Positions 62,463 to 62,752 of a stretch of DNA of 62,752 nt are shown here, one piece after another (positions within the stretch are counted from its first letter, which is position 1; each line of letters starts with the position of its first letter). The notes under the pieces were generated by a model. That model had not been told where the DNA came from and made no database searches. It saw nothing but the letters and a program-made list of their open reading frames with translations. The stretch is from an uncultured Crocinitomix sp. Lineage in GTDB: Bacteria > Bacteroidota > Bacteroidia > Flavobacteriales_D > Crocinitomicaceae. Where the stretch lies: positions 1-62,752 of the forward strand of contig CAKZON010000042.1 of NCBI GenBank assembly GCA_937136425.1, in the 5' to 3' direction. Both the position numbers and the translations under genes were made by a program.

Positions 62463-62630
62463 ATGAATACAGAGGCATTATTATTCGCACTTATTACATG
62501 TGTTTGTTTGGAAGTTGTGGGCCGTTTTTATTTTCGGCCAAAAGGATTTAAACCCTCTACCGCATTTGGTTGGTCGTTTCCATTGGAGTCTATAAGAATG
62601 ATTGGCTTATTTTTTAGACAGATAATTTAG
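62463..62630 (+). CDS. Small membrane protein at the right end
   Basis: 55 residues from ATG 62463, with one membrane helix (LLFALITCVCLEVVGRFYF). The last gene before the transposase sites. May be expressed in the lysogen. Unknown function. Confidence 0.5.
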   Translation: MNTEALLFALITCVCLEVVGRFYFRPKGFKPSTAFGWSFPLESIRMIGLFFRQII

Positions 62631-62680
62631 TGCACATTCGGTTTTTGAAGTGTGCACATTCGGTTTCGCCGTTTATACTC
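62630..62680 (-). repeat. Prophage right end with R1/R2-like transposase sites
   Basis: GTGCACATTCGGTTT occurs at 62630-62644 and again at 62652-62666, exactly 22 bp apart in the same orientation. This is the spacing of R1-R2 in Mu. The outer copy forms the inverted repeat with the left terminus (62651-62680). Confidence 0.7.
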
Positions 62681-62699
62681 GTTTTTTTTTACGACTTAG

Positions 62700-62720
62700 C
62701 GCAGGATTACAAATCCTGCG
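62700..62720. repeat. Host palindrome beyond the right end
   Basis: A perfect 9-bp stem CGCAGGATT / AATCCTGCG with ACA loop. Such GC-capped palindromes occur as dispersed REP-like elements in Bacteroidota. It marks return to host DNA. Confidence 0.5.
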
Positions 62721-62752
62721 AAGACTTGTAAGCTCTAGAGACTAACAACGTT

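Larger units (their letters stand above)
25912..62680. mobile_element. Mu-like transposable prophage, about 36.8 kb
   Basis: It contains a repressor, MuA- and MuB-like proteins, gp16-like, and Mu-type terminase, gp29-like portal, gp30-like, gp36-like and gpG-like genes, a contractile tail and a right-end Dam methylase. It is bounded by inverted repeats at 25912-25941 and 62651-62680. The size is close to phage Mu (37 kb). All essential modules appear intact, so it could be active. No 5-bp target duplication is evident at these ends and the terminal dinucleotide is not the usual TG/CA, so exact boundaries are uncertain by perhaps 20 bp. Confidence 0.85.

Overview
The window is AT-rich DNA from a member of the Bacteroidota, most likely a flavobacterium-like marine or freshwater lineage. 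This is inferred from type IX secretion C-terminal sorting tails on three secreted proteins, promoters with a TAnnTTTG -7 box, very few Shine-Dalgarno sequences, and many short lipoproteins with an LxSC or TAC lipobox. No species is claimed.

Bases 1 to about 25,900 are host chromosome. In order they hold two beta-barrel membrane proteins, miaA, a lipoprotein, aroE and ilvE (minus strand), a first recQ, a minus-strand run of envelope proteins ending in a PepD-type dipeptidase, two tandem kelch proteins with a DUF4907-like lipoprotein, trkA-trkH for potassium uptake, a 1058-residue secreted protein, a second recQ, an AI-2E-type permease, a Cys-rich lipoprotein, AMP nucleosidase, a histidine kinase and an exported asparaginase-family hydrolase. 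A short signal-peptide ORF that overlaps the asparaginase stop is cut off by the next element.

Bases about 25,912 to 62,680 are a complete-looking Mu-like transposable prophage, bounded by imperfect inverted repeats (23 of 30 positions match) with 22-bp-spaced transposase-site-like repeats at the right end. The left part carries a LexA-type repressor, an operator/promoter region, a small HTH protein, a MuA-like transposase, a MuB-like ATPase and a second RecA-like ATPase. It continues with a long rightward early operon of small genes: DUF4494-like, MazG-like, ASCH-like, HNH, gp16-like, a DnaD-like tail, a pol-beta-type nucleotidyltransferase and a repeat protein. The late genes are split. Terminase, portal, gp36-like, head morphogenesis (with a nuclease-like tail), gpG-like and gp37-like genes run leftward (41.3-47.4 kb). 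Protease/scaffold, capsid, lysis, contractile tail, baseplate, fibre and a Dam-type methylase run rightward (47.6-62.3 kb). The tail chaperone has a canonical -1 slippery heptamer.

The most unusual content is RNA-like structure in two gene-free spots of the prophage. At 33,651-33,819 there is a near-perfect tRNA body (7-bp acceptor, T arm with canonical loop, D arm, long variable arm) whose anticodon arm is replaced by an 82-nt structured extension. It is preceded by about 160 nt containing strong hairpins. At 62,277-62,383, just after the methylase, three perfect 10-11 bp helices interlock as a pseudoknot. I recognise neither as a known RNA family.
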